Assembly: GCA_023105745.1 (NCBI GenBank) | Contig: JALGQZ010000009.1 | Span: 12,510,564 to 12,574,563 of the forward strand | Source: Austropuccinia psidii | Taxonomy: Eukaryota > Basidiomycota > Pucciniomycetes > Pucciniales > Sphaerophragmiaceae | Length of the DNA stretch: 64,000 nt | Direction: 5' to 3' | In this document: piece after piece, positions 47,434-59,270 of the stretch | How positions within the stretch are numbered: the stretch's first letter is position 1 | How the letters are laid out: each line of letters begins with the position of its first letter | Program-made: the position numbers and the translations under genes | Notes under the pieces: generated by a model | Seen by the model: only the letters and a program-made list of their open reading frames with translations | Told to the model about the DNA's origin: nothing | Database searches by the model: none

Positions 47434-50400
47434 AAGAGCAGTGGTTTCAAAGAGAAACAACCTTTCAGGGTAGAGTTTAAAGACAAACCCAAAGAAAGAG
47501 TGGCAGAAGTGGCAAAGAAGAGAAATTCTTGTCACAATTGTGGCTCAACAGACCACTATGCCAACAACTGTCCAAAGGCAAAGAAAAAAGTCTATGCCAT
47601 AGAGAAAGTCCCAGAGGAAGAATCCCCAATAGAGGATTCTGAATCAGACTCTATGGGTGATGCCATCAGAGACCTATCTGATGATGACCAATACCCAAAG
47701 GAAGAATTTCTAGTAGAATACCAAGAGGAAACCCCACTAGAAATTCAGGAGATACAGTTGGAAGCAGGCATGCCACAAGATACTGCCAATAAAAACTTGT
47801 GCAAAGACACACAAGATGCACAAACATTCCTGGTTACACCAACCAAAGGAATGGCATATATACATGGAACAGCCACTAAAATGACTGTCTGTATTGACAA
47901 TTCTCAACATCCATTGATCATTGATAGTGGGGCACACTGCTCCATAGTGGCCAGAAATTATCTGGATAACCACTTCCCAAATTGGGAAAAACAGCTCTTG
48001 CCCACCAAGGCAAAGAACTTTAAAAGTGCCTCAGGGAAGATGACTTCCATTGGTACAATTATCAAAGAGATAATTATACCCCACACGAAGGGTAATATTA
48101 GACTCAACCCAGAGTTTGTAGTGCTTAATGATGCCCACATCCAAGGGTTCTTACTGGGAACAGACTACCAGAGGATGTATGGAATAGATATTTATAACAG
48201 TAAAAATAGGAACATTACCATTGGTACCAACAAGGAAAAGAAAATTTCACTTGATATATACCATATATCTTCTAAAGATCCACTAGAAGAACTTCTGAAT
48301 GAATTCAGAGAGGGACAGTTTAGCACTACCCTCACCAGTAAACAAAAACTAAGTTTACTGAAGATGCTGAGAAAGAACAGACCAGCATTTGCCATTGGTG
48401 AAGAGCCATTGGGAAAGATCAAAGGCCATGATATAGAACTATATCTGGATGTGGAAAGACCTTATCCACCCATGCTTAGGAGACCTCCTTATCCAGCAAG
48501 CCTGGAAGCCAGGAAAGAAATTGAGAAAGATATCAATGAGCTCTTGGACATGGATTTCATCAGGAAGATTGGACATAATGAAATAGTGGAAATCATCACC
48601 CCTGTCCTAATCACCTGGCATGATGGCAAGTCTAGACTGTGTGGAGACTTCAGAGCTCTGAATAACTACACAAAAGCAGACAGGTACCCTATACCCAGGA
48701 TACCTCATGCCTTGGATAAGCTGGCAAAAGCCAAATACATAACCAAAATGGATTGTATGAAAGGCTTCCACCAAAATGGAGTTAAACCAAACTCCATGAA
48801 ATTACTCAGAATAATATGCCATATGGGCATATATGAGTATACCAGGATGCCATTTGGCATCAAAAATGCACCAGCCCACTTCCAAAGGATGATGGACACA
48901 ATATTTCAAGAAGAAATATTGGAAGGCTGGATGGTGGTATATATTGATAACATTATATACTCAGAGAAATGGGAAGACCATGTACATTACATAGACAGAG
49001 TGCTAAGAAAATGTACACCCATCAATCTGAAAATTTCACTGAAAAAGTGTAATTTTGGCCAACAAGTGCTACTGGCTCTAGGGCATAAAGTCCCAGGTCT
49101 TAGTCTGGCAATTGACCAGAATAAAGTAGCAGCAGTACTGCAAAAGCCAGTACCAAAGAGCATCAAAGAGATGCAATCTTTCCTTGGGTTTGCTAGCTAC
49201 TATAGAAACCACATCAAGAATTTTGCCCACATAACTAGTAGTTTATACAAGTTGTGTTCAAAAGATGTAGTTTTTGAAATCACCAAGGAAAGGAGGGATG
49301 CATATGAGAGGATCAAATATGAACTCACAAATGCACCTGTGCTCATCTTACCTGACTTTGAACTACTATTCAAGTTATACATAGATGCAGCATGTAGTCA
49401 AGGCCTAGGAGCAGCCCTTCACCAAACACAAATTGTGGATGGTGAACCAAGAGAGGGAGTAATATGTTACATCTCTAGGAAACTTAAAGATTCAGAGTCC
49501 AGGTATGGGGCCACCCAGACTAAATTTCTATGCTTAGTCTGGGCTCTGGAGAAACTCCATTATTATCTGGAGGGTGCAGTTTTTGAAGTCTACACAGATT
49601 GCACAGCCTTGAAGTCTTTACTGAACATGAAGACTACAAATAGACACATGCTGAGATGGCAAATAGCCAGCCAGGAGTATAGAGGGAACATGACCATCAT
49701 ATACAAAGAAGGTAAAAGTCATACCAATGCAGATGGCCTTAGCAGATGGCCACTGGATAATGTTGAGAGAAATCCAGCTTATGACCCTGAAGTTGCAGCC
49801 AAGATCCCTATCCATTTTATGGAAATAGATAGGAGGAAAAACTTCAGATTTTCTGAATGGGCACCAGAAAGTGGTACCCTTGACAGTGGAAACACTGATT
49901 CAGAGGGAAAAGAAACTCCCATATTGGGAATAAGTTCCTCAGAAGTGCACAAGGAATTTCTTAATGCAGTACTAAAGTCTTATGCCAAACACAAACAGTG
50001 TGGAATATTACTACAACTCCTTCAACAGAAGTACAGGAGTCCAGAACTGGAGTCCCAGCTGGAAGAACCCTGGTTGAGGGCCTATAAGGATAACAAGTTC
50101 TTCCTTATAGATGGCCTGCTCTACCACAGAGAAAAACACACAAGTGCACTCACAGTGGTAGACAGAGACCACATCTCTCTGATCCTGAAGGAATGCCATG
50201 ACTGCCCCTATATGGGACACATGAGTGAAGACAGGACCAAGGAGAGGGTAGCAAGCACAGCTTGGTGGCCCAAGTGGGAACAAGAGTTGAGTGAATACAT
50301 CAACACTTGTGAAAGATGCCAAAAGGCCAATAGGAAACATGGGAAGAAGTATGGGTTACTTCAACATATAGAAGAACCCAAACACCCATGGGAAACCATC

Positions 50401-51207
50401 AACATGGACTGGGTTACAGGACTTGTCCCAGGAGGCACAGAAAACTACAATGCCTGCTTGATCATAGTTGATAGGTTCAGAAAGAGCATGAGGTGTCTAC
50501 CATGCCACAAGGAGAACACAGCCATGGATACTGCCCTGTTATTTTGTAATAACATCATATCTACCTGTGGAGTCCCTAAAATCATCATTAGTGACATGGA
50601 CCCAAAATTCACATCTGAATTCTCGACCAACTTGTATGACATGCTTGGCACCAAGCTTGCTTTTTCCACAGCTTACCATCCCCAAACAACAAAAGAATAT
50701 AATAAGCAGAGGTGGGACGAGACACACATGGAACCTGACTTTAAGGAATGGGACCAGGTGTTAATGTCTACACTGAACTTCAACAATCTTAAAGGACCCA
50801 AGAAGATGAGAGACTCATTTATAGGGCCCTTCACTATCATTAAGTTGATAGGAAAGAATGCAGTTGAAGTCAAGCTCACAGAGGAGTTTTCCAGGAAACA
50901 CCCAGTCTTTCCAGTGAGTTTGGTCAAGCCATACTTCCAAACTGAAGAGGGTAAATTCCCCTCCAGGAAGAAGAACCTCACACCACTAAAAATAGTGGAA
51001 GTAGAGGACTCCCAAGGACCTGTGAGTAAGATCATCAGGGCCAGGAAGATCAGGCTTAAAGGGAAGGATCAAAGACAATATCTAGTCAGATTCAAGAACC
51101 AAACAGCTGATAAAGACAAATGGTTGGCAGAAGATGCCATACCAGATGGGAACCTTCATTTAAGGAGATTCAGAGCCTCTAGGAGGACTGAACAGTCTCA
51201 TCAATGA
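47434..51207 (+). CDS. element B pol: CCHC-PR-RT-RNaseH-INT-chromodomain-like
   Basis: The open frame starts just after the TAG; residue numbers count from GTG at 47500 (1235 codons). CCHC knuckle [14 protein letters not shown] (11-24); protease [12 protein letters not shown] with DSG at 142-144; reverse transcriptase with [33 protein letters not shown] and YIDN at 481-484 where YIDD is needed; RNase H from [14 protein letters not shown] (627 on) and [11 protein letters not shown]; integrase zinc region H..H..CERC (about 900-945); catalytic D970 (NMDWVTG) and D1032 (SDMDPKF). After AYHPQT (1058-1063) the conserved DGLAE segment is missing and the text jumps to [14 protein letters not shown], removing the catalytic Glu region. 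The C-terminus ([15 protein letters not shown]) is chromodomain-like. Made as an enzyme it should be inactive. Confidence 0.93.
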   Translation, partial: KSSGFKEKQPFRVEFKDKPKERVAEVAKKRNSCHNCGSTDHYANNCPKAKKKVYAIEKVPEEESPIEDSESDSMGDAIRDLSDDDQYPKEEFLVEYQEETPLEIQEIQLEAGMPQDTANKNLCKDTQDAQTFLVTPTKGMAYIHGTATKMTVCIDNSQHPLIIDSGAHCSIVARNYLDNHFPNWEKQLLPTKAKNFKSASGKMTSIGTIIKEIIIPHTKGNIRLNPEFVVLNDAHIQGFLLGTDYQRMYGIDIYNSKNRNITIGTNKEKKISLDIYHISSKDPLEELLNEFREGQFSTTLTSKQKLSLLKMLRKNRPAFAIGEEPLGKIKGHDIELYLDVERPYPPMLRRPPYPASLEARKEIEKDINELLDMDFIRKIGHNEIVEIITPVLITWHDGKSRLCGDFRALNNYTKADRYPIPRIPHALDKLAKAKYITKMDCMKGFHQNGVKPNSMKLLRIICHMGIYEYTRMPFGIKNAPAHFQRMMDTIFQEEILEGWMVVYIDNIIYSEKWEDHVHYIDRVLRKCTPINLKISLKKCNFGQQVLLALGHKVPGLSLAIDQNKVAAVLQKPVPKSIKEMQSFLGFASYYRNHIKNFAHITSSLYKLCSKDVVFEITKERRDAYERIKYELTNAPVLILPDFELLFKLYIDAACSQGLGAALHQTQIVDGEPREGVICYISRKLKDSESRYGATQTKFLCLVWALEKLHYYLEGAVFEVYTDCTALKSLLNMKTTNRHMLRWQIASQEYRGNMTIIYKEGKSHTNADGLSRWPLDNVERNPAYDPEVAAKIPIHFMEIDRRKNFRFSEWAPESGTLDSGNTDSEGKETPILGISSSEVHKEFLNAVLKSYAKHKQCGILLQLLQQKYRSPELESQLEEPWLRAYKDNKFFLIDGLLYHREKHTSALTVVDRDHISLILKECHDCPYMGHMSEDRTKERVASTAWWPKWEQELSEYINTCERCQKANRKHGKKYGLLQHIEEPKHPWETINMDWVTGLVPGGTENYNACLIIVDRFRKSMRCLPCHKENTAMDTALLFCNNIISTCGVPKIIISDMDPKFTSEFSTNLYDMLGTKLAFSTAYHPQTTKEYNKQRWDETHMEPDFKEWDQVLMSTLNFNNLKGPKKMRDSFIGPFTIIKLIGKNAVEVKLTEEFSRKHPVFPVSLVKPYFQTEEGKFPSRKKNLTPLKIVEVEDSQGPVSKIIRARKIRLKGKDQRQYLVRFKNQTADKDKWLAEDAIPDGNLHLRRFRASRRTEQSHQ

Positions 51208-51214
51208 TGAGCCT

Positions 51215-51230
51215 TTTTAGAGGGAGGGTA
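51215..51230 (+). other. element B polypurine tract
   Basis: AGAGGGAGGGTA precedes the 3' LTR start TGTCAGCC directly, as expected for the plus-strand primer site. Confidence 0.75.
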
Positions 51231-52651
51231 TGTCAGCCTGTGACTCAAAACCAGAGCACAAGCATGACGGCCAAAATACCATAACTCAATGGTATAGCCA
51301 AGATACCACCAAAACATGGAACTGAGACAAATCAGCTCAAAAGGTATCAAAAGAAAGAGGAAACTCACCCCTTTATGAAAATATAAGTCCCATCACCATA
51401 GGACAAAGAATAACAAAGTTATTGCTGAGCGTAAACCTTAATTTTCACCTCTCATATAAAATCCAGAAGGAGAGGCTTAACCCCATCAAATGGGTATTCA
51501 AAATGAAGCTCCAAGCCAGGGCTATCCAATGGTACTAGCCAAACTGAGCTAGCACCGGTATTACTTGAGTTATGGTCAAATTCAGGCCAAATAAGGGTGA
51601 ACAAAACATTCACCTCTCATCTAGCTTTTGCAGTTTTAGTGTGAGATACCTAAAGTGAGGTCTTTTTGGAAAGAGAAAAATCAGGGCTATCCGATGGTGT
51701 CATCAATTTCCCCATAGCTCAACTAGAACAAAAGTTATGGGGCAAATAAGCTCAATACAGCTTTTTGCCTAAACCACGCAAATGTACAAAAATCTTGTAC
51801 ATGGGATAACTTTTCCATATTTAATGATACCCAAATCAAATGAAGTACCATTGTGTAGAGCACATACAGGGCTACACACTGAACCAATTTTGAGGTTGAT
51901 ATTTCAAGAATTGACAAAGTTATGGCTGTTTTAAGGTCAGATTCCCATCTGCTGTCATATACAGCCTTACCATGGGATAATGTCCCATAATCATGAATAT
52001 GAGGTGTCAAATAGACAAAGAAGCTTGTTTTTCCTTCAATACCACATATTTCAGTCAATACTGGGGTCTCATACAGTTTCTGTACAGCATTCTATGCGTC
52101 ATACATGTCAGAATCAGGCTGTGAGGTCCCCAGATGAAAATTTTCACCCTGTATTGGTGAAAACTGCCCAGATGTGGTTTCAAAACCACATCTGAGCCTA
52201 ATACAGGCTAATACAGGTCCTTGCAAACCACAAGCCTGTCCCAGAGAGTGAAAAATCTTCACTTCCTCTATGTGGAAAGGTCTATCACCCTTTCCACCCC
52301 ATTTCAGGATAAAAAGGAGGCTTTTCACAGCCAGAATTGTTTCCTCATCCTGCTCTTGAATACCCTATGTAGTAAACTGTCCAAAAAAGCTTTACTATTG
52401 GGTAATAATAAGGTATAATTATAATTTTAATTATTGTAGCTCTTATTATAGTAATCCAACTGGTAAGACTGCACCCAGGGTTCTCAATAGCGCTTACCAC
52501 CACTATTCTTTGATAGTAGAACCCTTTAATTATATTATAAATATTTATTTTACTCAAAAAACTCTTATCTTAAATCATTTTCTCTGTGTCACAGTCAAAG
52601 TTCTGGTTGTAAATAGCCTAATTACTGCTTCAACATAGACTCAGCCTGACA
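51231..52651 (+). repeat. element B 3' LTR
   Basis: TGTCAGCCTGTGACTC to CAGCCTGACA, 1421 bp. It lacks the 47-base start duplication of the 5' LTR and a 16-base stretch present there near 43510. The nested hairpin recurs at 52148-52207. Confidence 0.93.
52148..52207 (+). promoter_or_regulatory. conserved nested hairpin in 3' LTR
   Basis: Inner stem CAGATGTGGTTT/AAACCACATCTG is perfect. The outer stem has one change (CCTAATACAGG), giving one G-T-type mismatch. Confidence 0.75.
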
Positions 52652-52656
52652 AAAAT
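52652..52656. repeat. target duplication AAAAT, right of element B
   Basis: Matches 43265-43269. Confidence 0.85.
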
Positions 52657-55500
52657 ACTCTGGAATAATTGAAGATTATATCAAATTTTCTTTAAGATAC
52701 TTTAGAAGAAATTTGGGAGATGAATTGGTAAATCAAATTTCACAAGAATTTTTTTTATTTTCATTTTATCAATTATCATTGTAATTGAAGTTAAATGAAA
52801 ATTATTGGGAATATTATTGCACAAATAAATCCCAAGCCCATTTTGTAATAGAAATAAGGTCTTTGGGTGAAAAACTTAACTCAGAGGAAGTAAAATGAGA
52901 TGAGGTTCACCATTGAAAGGGTAATATTTGGAAACTAAAGAGAATATCCCAGAATTTAAGCTTCCTTTAACAGCAGGGGGTGTCAAAGCTAACAAATCCT
53001 GAATTCATTTGATTCAAGGTTTTGAGAAAAATCAAACAGAAAGAAAACCCTGATGTTTTAATCATAAACTTGGGGCTTTTTAGCTCATTGCCCTGAGATT
53101 TATCAATATTTAACATTTTTCAAAACAAATGTAAGTCAACAAAAATTATTAGCATAAATAGAAAGATTCCATCTGTCTCACAAATAAATTAAACCTAATA
53201 AGTGAATTTTTTATTTTGTTTTAAATACTCTTCAGTAACAAATAAAGAAAAATAACAATTATATACCTTTTGGAAGTCAAAACTTAGCACAATTGCGCTT
53301 GTAAAATCCCATTTTGACTTCAATATATGGTTTTTTCCCAATAAATTGTCACAATTTGTATTTTTAATATTTTGTCTTTATTCACTCCTCCATTCCTCAA
53401 TTGCCTTAGAAAAGATAATTTTGATTTTGATTAATTATAAGAGGATATTAAGCTCAAGTATCAATTCTATATTAAGGAGAACTCAATTCAAAAAGCTATG
53501 GATTTAGTGTTATCAAATGATTACTAGAAGATGAATCATTTTAAATGATAAATTTTGAGATCACAAAATAAGTGAGGAGTGGTATCTTATTTTACTTTTG
53601 ATTGTTTCAAGTTATGTTTAGAAAACATCTATATAGAAAATTTACTGGTATTCTAAAAACTATGCTCATTAACTTCAAGTAATTCAATTTCAAATTCAAG
53701 TCAAATAAAATAAGATGTGCAACTTTTGCTGGTTTTTTTTTCAAAAAATTAGCATGAACTTGGTCTTAAGTTATAAAAGAAAAAATTTCAAAGTATTGAA
53801 GCAGGAAGAAATATCATCTATGTTATTTTAAATTCCATTGAGTGATATTTGTACAAGGTGAGATTGAACTTGAAACATAAATTGAAGATTTTAGAAGAGG
53901 AAATGCAGGATTTGTTACCAAAAATATTAATTTTTTGTACCTGAAATTCAATAGCTAATGAGGTGTGAAGTTTTTTCACTCCTGAAAAGTAAATGTAGAA
54001 TTTGAAAATAAACTTTATCTTTGTAATGTTGAATTTTATAAATTTAAAACCCCCTATTAAAAGCCTTTCATTGGTGGTGAAGAGTCCTTAATTCTCTGGA
54101 AACTGCATGTGTGGTTGAGGTGGGTCTTTAAGTAGAGAATATTGATTTGTGTTCGTATTTAATTACCTGAATTAGTATGAATTAATTCTTTTTGGTATGA
54201 GAAAAAAAAGATTCTGAAAATAAATATGGAATAAAAAATGAAGGTGAAATAGCTTCAGTTCTCCTATTTTTCCCTATCTGCCATGAAATTTTGGTTATCT
54301 TATATGAATTCAGAAATACCCTCCTAAAATGATAGATTTTATTATAAATTAATGAAAGAGACAAATTCTGACTATTTTTTGCAATATCTATCAAAAATAT
54401 TACTAAAGATTGAATTGGAATAATTTGGAATTGTGAAATTTAGTGCTGAAAAGCATCATTTTTATATTTTTATTTACTTGAATTTTTTTTTTGAAAGTTG
54501 AAACTTATGAGATTTATGATTTCTTGTTATAAAAAAAAAATTTATCAAGATAATTTTCATGGGGAAATAGTAAGAATATGTAAGACCTTTGGCTTATTAA
54601 TTTATTTTTTAGGCTATTTGAGTGATGATGGGTTTTCAAAAACTATGTGAAAGATTTACATTTTAAAAGAAAATTGGGCAAATTGGTCAGTTGAGTCAGT
54701 TTTCCTCATGTTTGAACAAGACATCATAAATGTTTCTTTTATCTATGGACTCAAAATAAGAAAAGAATGGATATATATAGCTTTCTTGAGATAAGCTAGT
54801 TTTTTTTGGGAAAATTTGTGGCTAAATAAATGGTGAATATATTTAAAGAAAATAACTTTTGAATAAATAAGTGAAATGTTTGTTATTTCACCTGTGGGTA
54901 TGAGGAAAATGGAATAAATTGATTAATTTGAACAGTTTTCTGGTAATACTAAAAATGAAGGGAAAATTGCAAGAAAAAGGAAGATTTGGTCAAAGATGAT
55001 GAAAGACCCCCAATGTTTTTTTTCTCTTACGATTTCCATTTTTAAAATCACATTTCCAATAAATATTTTTGTTTAATGGATTTTTATTACTCATCTTTTC
55101 TTGGATTGAAGGGTATGAAGCCTTCTCAAATAAGCCTTTTTCAATTTTTTGGTGATTTGATGAAATCAGTATTTCATGAAAAGTTCATTTCAAGTGTGAA
55201 ATAGTTGTGTTATTTTTCAAAAGATATATAAAGTAAAATAAAAATTCCTTTTATTTAAATATTAAAAATATTCAACCCTCGTCCCCAACCTCTCCTTTAC
55301 CATAATACTTGAATAAACTTAAAATTACTTATTAATATAATTATATTTTATAATAAAAACTCTAAACATGTATATATTGAGAAGAATTCCCTTTTCTAAA
55401 AATCATAACAAACCAGTTTTCACCCCTCAACTCAAAAGAACAGATTATGAAATATCACCAATTATCTCCAGGAAATAATCAACTATGATTCATTGTTTTC
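52657..55500. other. gene-free AT-rich DNA
   Basis: Extreme A+T content with no frame above 75 codons of coding character. I recognise no transposon motif or RNA gene. Confidence 0.55.
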
Positions 55501-56480
55501 TACAGATAATGGACAACATATATGATGACCCAGAAATTAAACTGAAAGTATCTTGGGAAAAAAATGAACAAGAAGATGGAATAAAATTAGAAGCGCCACA
55601 TTACTGATAAAAAAATAAGAGAATTCTTCAAGAAATACAATATAAAATATATCAAATTACATACCTCAGTTAACCCAAACTGACTTGGAAGCAATGAAAG
55701 TGATGAGGCAAGAGGAACTTATAAAGTTGATGCGAAAATTCCATCTTTTTCTCCTTGACATCAAGATATGGATAAAAAATTTGGTGAGAAGCCAAATAAA
55801 AAAAATTATATGAATTATATTCACAAATGGGCGGGAAGACACTCATGGATCCAGAGGTTATTAATTATTATTTTAAAACTAAGTCATTTACCAATGATAA
55901 AAAGATGGTTCCTGGAACTAAAGAGTTTGAAAATATTAGTATCAGTAAGAAATTTTTTGGATTTAGTGGAAACTAATTGGTAAAGAAATCTTTTTATTTT
56001 TCAGACTCAAATCTCCGAGGATGAAAAAAAGTCCATATTACTTTCATTTCATAATCATCTTTTTCAGAAAAGTCCATAGGCTCTCCATTTATTAAAGTTT
56101 CGTCATAAGAACAAAGAAAAGCTTTCAATATTGAAAATATTAACTCAGAAAGCCATAACAAGAAACCAAAAATGGGTACCTAGACAGTTTAAAGAATTGT
56201 CAAATGCTAAGGAAGAAGATGAGAGTGTAATTCTTACTACCACTGAGCCACAAAGCTGATATTTTGGTTTATTTATTGAAGGTAAAAAATTCATCTTAAA
56301 TTGTATGATAGGTATATAAGAAGGAAAGATGGAATATGAAATTGAAGCAAGAGGAGAATCAATAATCCTTCATAATGAAACTGAAGGATAAAGAATATGA
56401 GGGTCAGCTTCAAAGAGAAAAGGGTGGATTAAATTCCAAACCAAGAATACAAGAGGGCTGAGCTTTTAATATGAAAAAAA
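55500..56480 (+). pseudogene. possible decayed coding region, unknown
   Basis: Short plus-strand frames here have more coding-like text than the surroundings: MDKKFGEKPNKKNYMNYIHK at 55768 (71 codons) and NQKWVPRQFKELSNAKEEDE near 56165 followed after a stop by YFGLFIEGKKFILNCMIG. Stops recur every 20-70 codons. The lysine- and glutamate-rich text suggests an old retrotransposon polyprotein, but no catalytic motif is left and I cannot assign a family. Confidence 0.3.
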
Positions 56481-57924
56481 TAAAAATATATAGCTCTAAT
56501 ATTTCAGAAAAACCTTAATACTATGATGGAAGTACTCTTGTTAAATAGGCCAGCCTTAGACTTGAAAATGATGAAAGGATCATTTTTCTTTTAAATAGGT
56601 ATAAATTATTTGAAATAAAAAAGGTGTGTGTTTTTTGCAAGATCTTTCAGACTTATAACTATGATAAGAATGAATTCTTGATCTAAGAGTTCTGATTGTA
56701 ATTAAATTTATCAATTCAATAATATAAGCCTCAGAAAGCTTATTTCAGTCTTTTCAAAGTTCATTATAAGTATATGTTCATATTCCAAAAACTGTGTAGT
56801 GAATAGAAAATTGGTCATGGATAAAGATATTTATGATATTTTTAAGAAAATCTTAGAAAGAGCAAGCTGAATACTGCACAAGGAAAGATTAAGTAAGTAA
56901 TCAATAAGTCCTATAGTCCTTACACATAGACTCAAGAGATATCTCCTACCCCCTTATTTTGTAGAAGCCAGAAAGAAAATTTCAATCCCTGATTTCACCA
57001 TCCACTCACAAGAAATAAATACCTAAGCTCAGGCGGCTCTAGCACAGATTCAAGCTTATAAAGATTGGTTTATCATTAGCTATCATTTGTTTTTCAACAT
57101 CTTAATTATCCTTATCCCAGCTATTAACTCCTCATGAAAAATCATTTTTTCTTTTCTTTCACAACTCAAAAAGTCTTACAGCTTTTGATCCTGATTTCCT
57201 TTATTTATTAAAGATTTTAGGATAGGCCTTTGTAATGAAGAGAAAATACCCAGAAGTTTGAGAAGGAGTAAGTATATATCTCAAAGTCATGAGAAATAAG
57301 TCTGAAAGTTTTTCTTAAATCTATATAAGCTGGGGGTCTGAAAGATTATAAAGTACTTGGAAAATTTCTCCCCCTTATTCTCCAATCTATTTACCAAAAT
57401 AAATGTAAAATAAATCATAATAAGCTCAATTATTCTTTCATTAAGAATTAAGTGTAATTTTGAGATTAAAAAGAAAATAAATTTCTGTATCAAGAAGTAT
57501 TCACTACATTTTCTTAAATGTATTCCTCCCTCAATATTCCATCTGAATTTCTTGCTAATTATTTGTTTTAAATATACTAAGTTTCTATCCAATACCAAAA
57601 CTGACTCTATAATAATAGATTCAATTATTTATTCTGTATATTTGAGAAGATTTAAAACCATTAATAGAATAATTTGTAAATAAGATACTCAATCTGAGAT
57701 TCTAAAACATTTTAATGAGTCATATAAAAATACAAAAGCATTCCATAATAGCAGAATTCATGCAATAAATGAGAAAGATACTATTAGAAAAAACGTTTTA
57801 ATAAATAAATAATAAATTGAAAACCTTTTGATCAAGAAAAAATTCATTAAAATTTACCAAAATAAAACCTTAACATTTCAGGATTTCTTCAATTTTTCCC
57901 ATCAAGATCATGATGTTCTAGCTG
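56481..57924. other. gene-free AT-rich DNA
   Basis: Nothing recognisable. A 103-codon minus-strand frame at 57287-57598 is isoleucine-, phenylalanine- and lysine-rich with no motif, typical of chance frames at this composition. Confidence 0.5.
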
Positions 57925-58010
57925 TAAGGTGTGTCTATGAAACTCTTGATAATAGTAACAAATATCAAAATTACTGTGACTGTCTTCAGTATAAAATATA
58001 ATATAATTAG
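57925..58010 (-). repeat. possible family A LTR end, diverged
   Basis: TGTAAGGTGTGTCTATGAAA and CTTGATAATAG resemble the reversed family A LTR end at 63508 (TGTAAGGTGTGGATACAAAA, CTTTGATAAAATATC). Similarity fades after about 60 bases. Confidence 0.4.
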
Positions 58011-59270
58011 ATATTATAACCACAAATTTATATAATTATTAAAATAATTATATATAAAAAAATAAATTTCATTATTTTTAAATAATTTAATAGTAAAAAA
58101 ATTATTAATAATTATAATAAATTATAATTCTTTTATTATTGCTATAGTCACTGACAGTTATAACAATAAGAAGTGTAAAGCTCTTAATGAGACAATTACA
58201 CATGTAAAATATTAATATTTATCCACTTATGAATGATATAAGAATATCATTTATAAAAGAGATTATCACACACACTGTGTAGAGATAATTATTATAGAGA
58301 AATTCTATAAAAAAATAATACTAGATAAAAAAATATAGAGTTTTTCAAGAAAAATTACTTATAATATTTAGTTAATAAAACAATTCAAACAGTAACAGTT
58401 ATTATATTAAATAATTATTATAAGCTCAAAACACACCAAAAGTCAATAATTTAAAATATAAAACAGCTTTTTATGATAAAAAATATGATTAAAGAGTTTT
58501 GAGGAGGAATTTGTGGATTTTGAAAGATATTCAAGAGAATAATTTTATATAATAAAATATATTATTGGTGATTACAACAATAATCTGAATTCTATGATTT
58601 CAATTCTTTAAATTTTAAAATTAATAAAGAATCAATTTAATAATAAGATTTTATATCTTAATAAAACTTTACCTGTTCAAATTTCTAATAGGATTGGAAT
58701 GATGATGATTAATTGACAAAGACAGTGATGAATATACTATTTTTATGTCTACAGAGCAGCTCTCACAATTCATAATGGATATAGAGGGAGTTCTCAGGTC
58801 AAAACTGCAAAATCATACTTAAAAATGAGGTTCTTAACTTAAGGTAACTTATTTTTAATTCAAATTTAAAGTTACCAGTGTTAGTCTTAAATCCAAGTAA
58901 GTTTGATCCTCTTTTGGATTCTTTATTTTGAGTTTTAATATAAATTAAGTTTATTTACATTTAATTTAATCACATGAAATAATTAAAATTAAAGTTTCAA
59001 GCAAAAATCTCTTAAGCTCAATTTTTAATTAATTTTCAAAGAAATCTTAATTTTCTTTAAGTATGATTTAAAGAGTAAATTTACAGGCTAATTACCAATG
59101 AAAAATCTTTAGAAAAGATACTTAAAATTTAATTTATATACAGATAACATTAATTTGTAAGCTGCATGCAAATTTCAAGCAAATCTATTGAGAATTGGAT
59201 TCTTAACAAATTTATGAAGTTATTGCTATTTTTCCACATAAAATAGAAATACACACAAAATCTTAGCTTT
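58010..59270. other. extremely AT-rich stretch
   Basis: 58010-58680 is almost pure A/T with AATTAT- and TAATA-type low complexity and occasional GTAAAG or CTC islands. No gene. It could be decayed LTR sequence or a matrix-attachment-like tract; sequence alone does not decide. Confidence 0.5.

Larger units (their letters stand above)
43270..52651 (+). mobile_element. Ty3/gypsy LTR retrotransposon, element B
   Basis: Complete 9.4-kb element with AAAAT duplications, LTRs at 43270-44752 and 51231-52651 with TGTCAG...CTGACA ends, a primer-binding-like stretch at 44753, a structured leader, a spliced leader ORF, gag, pol and a purine tract. In the first 200 or so aligned bases the two LTRs differ at roughly ten places plus a 16-base gap, so it is not recent, but it is far younger than element A. 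It is defective: in-frame TAG between gag and pol, YIDN in RT, and an integrase deletion. Confidence 0.95.
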
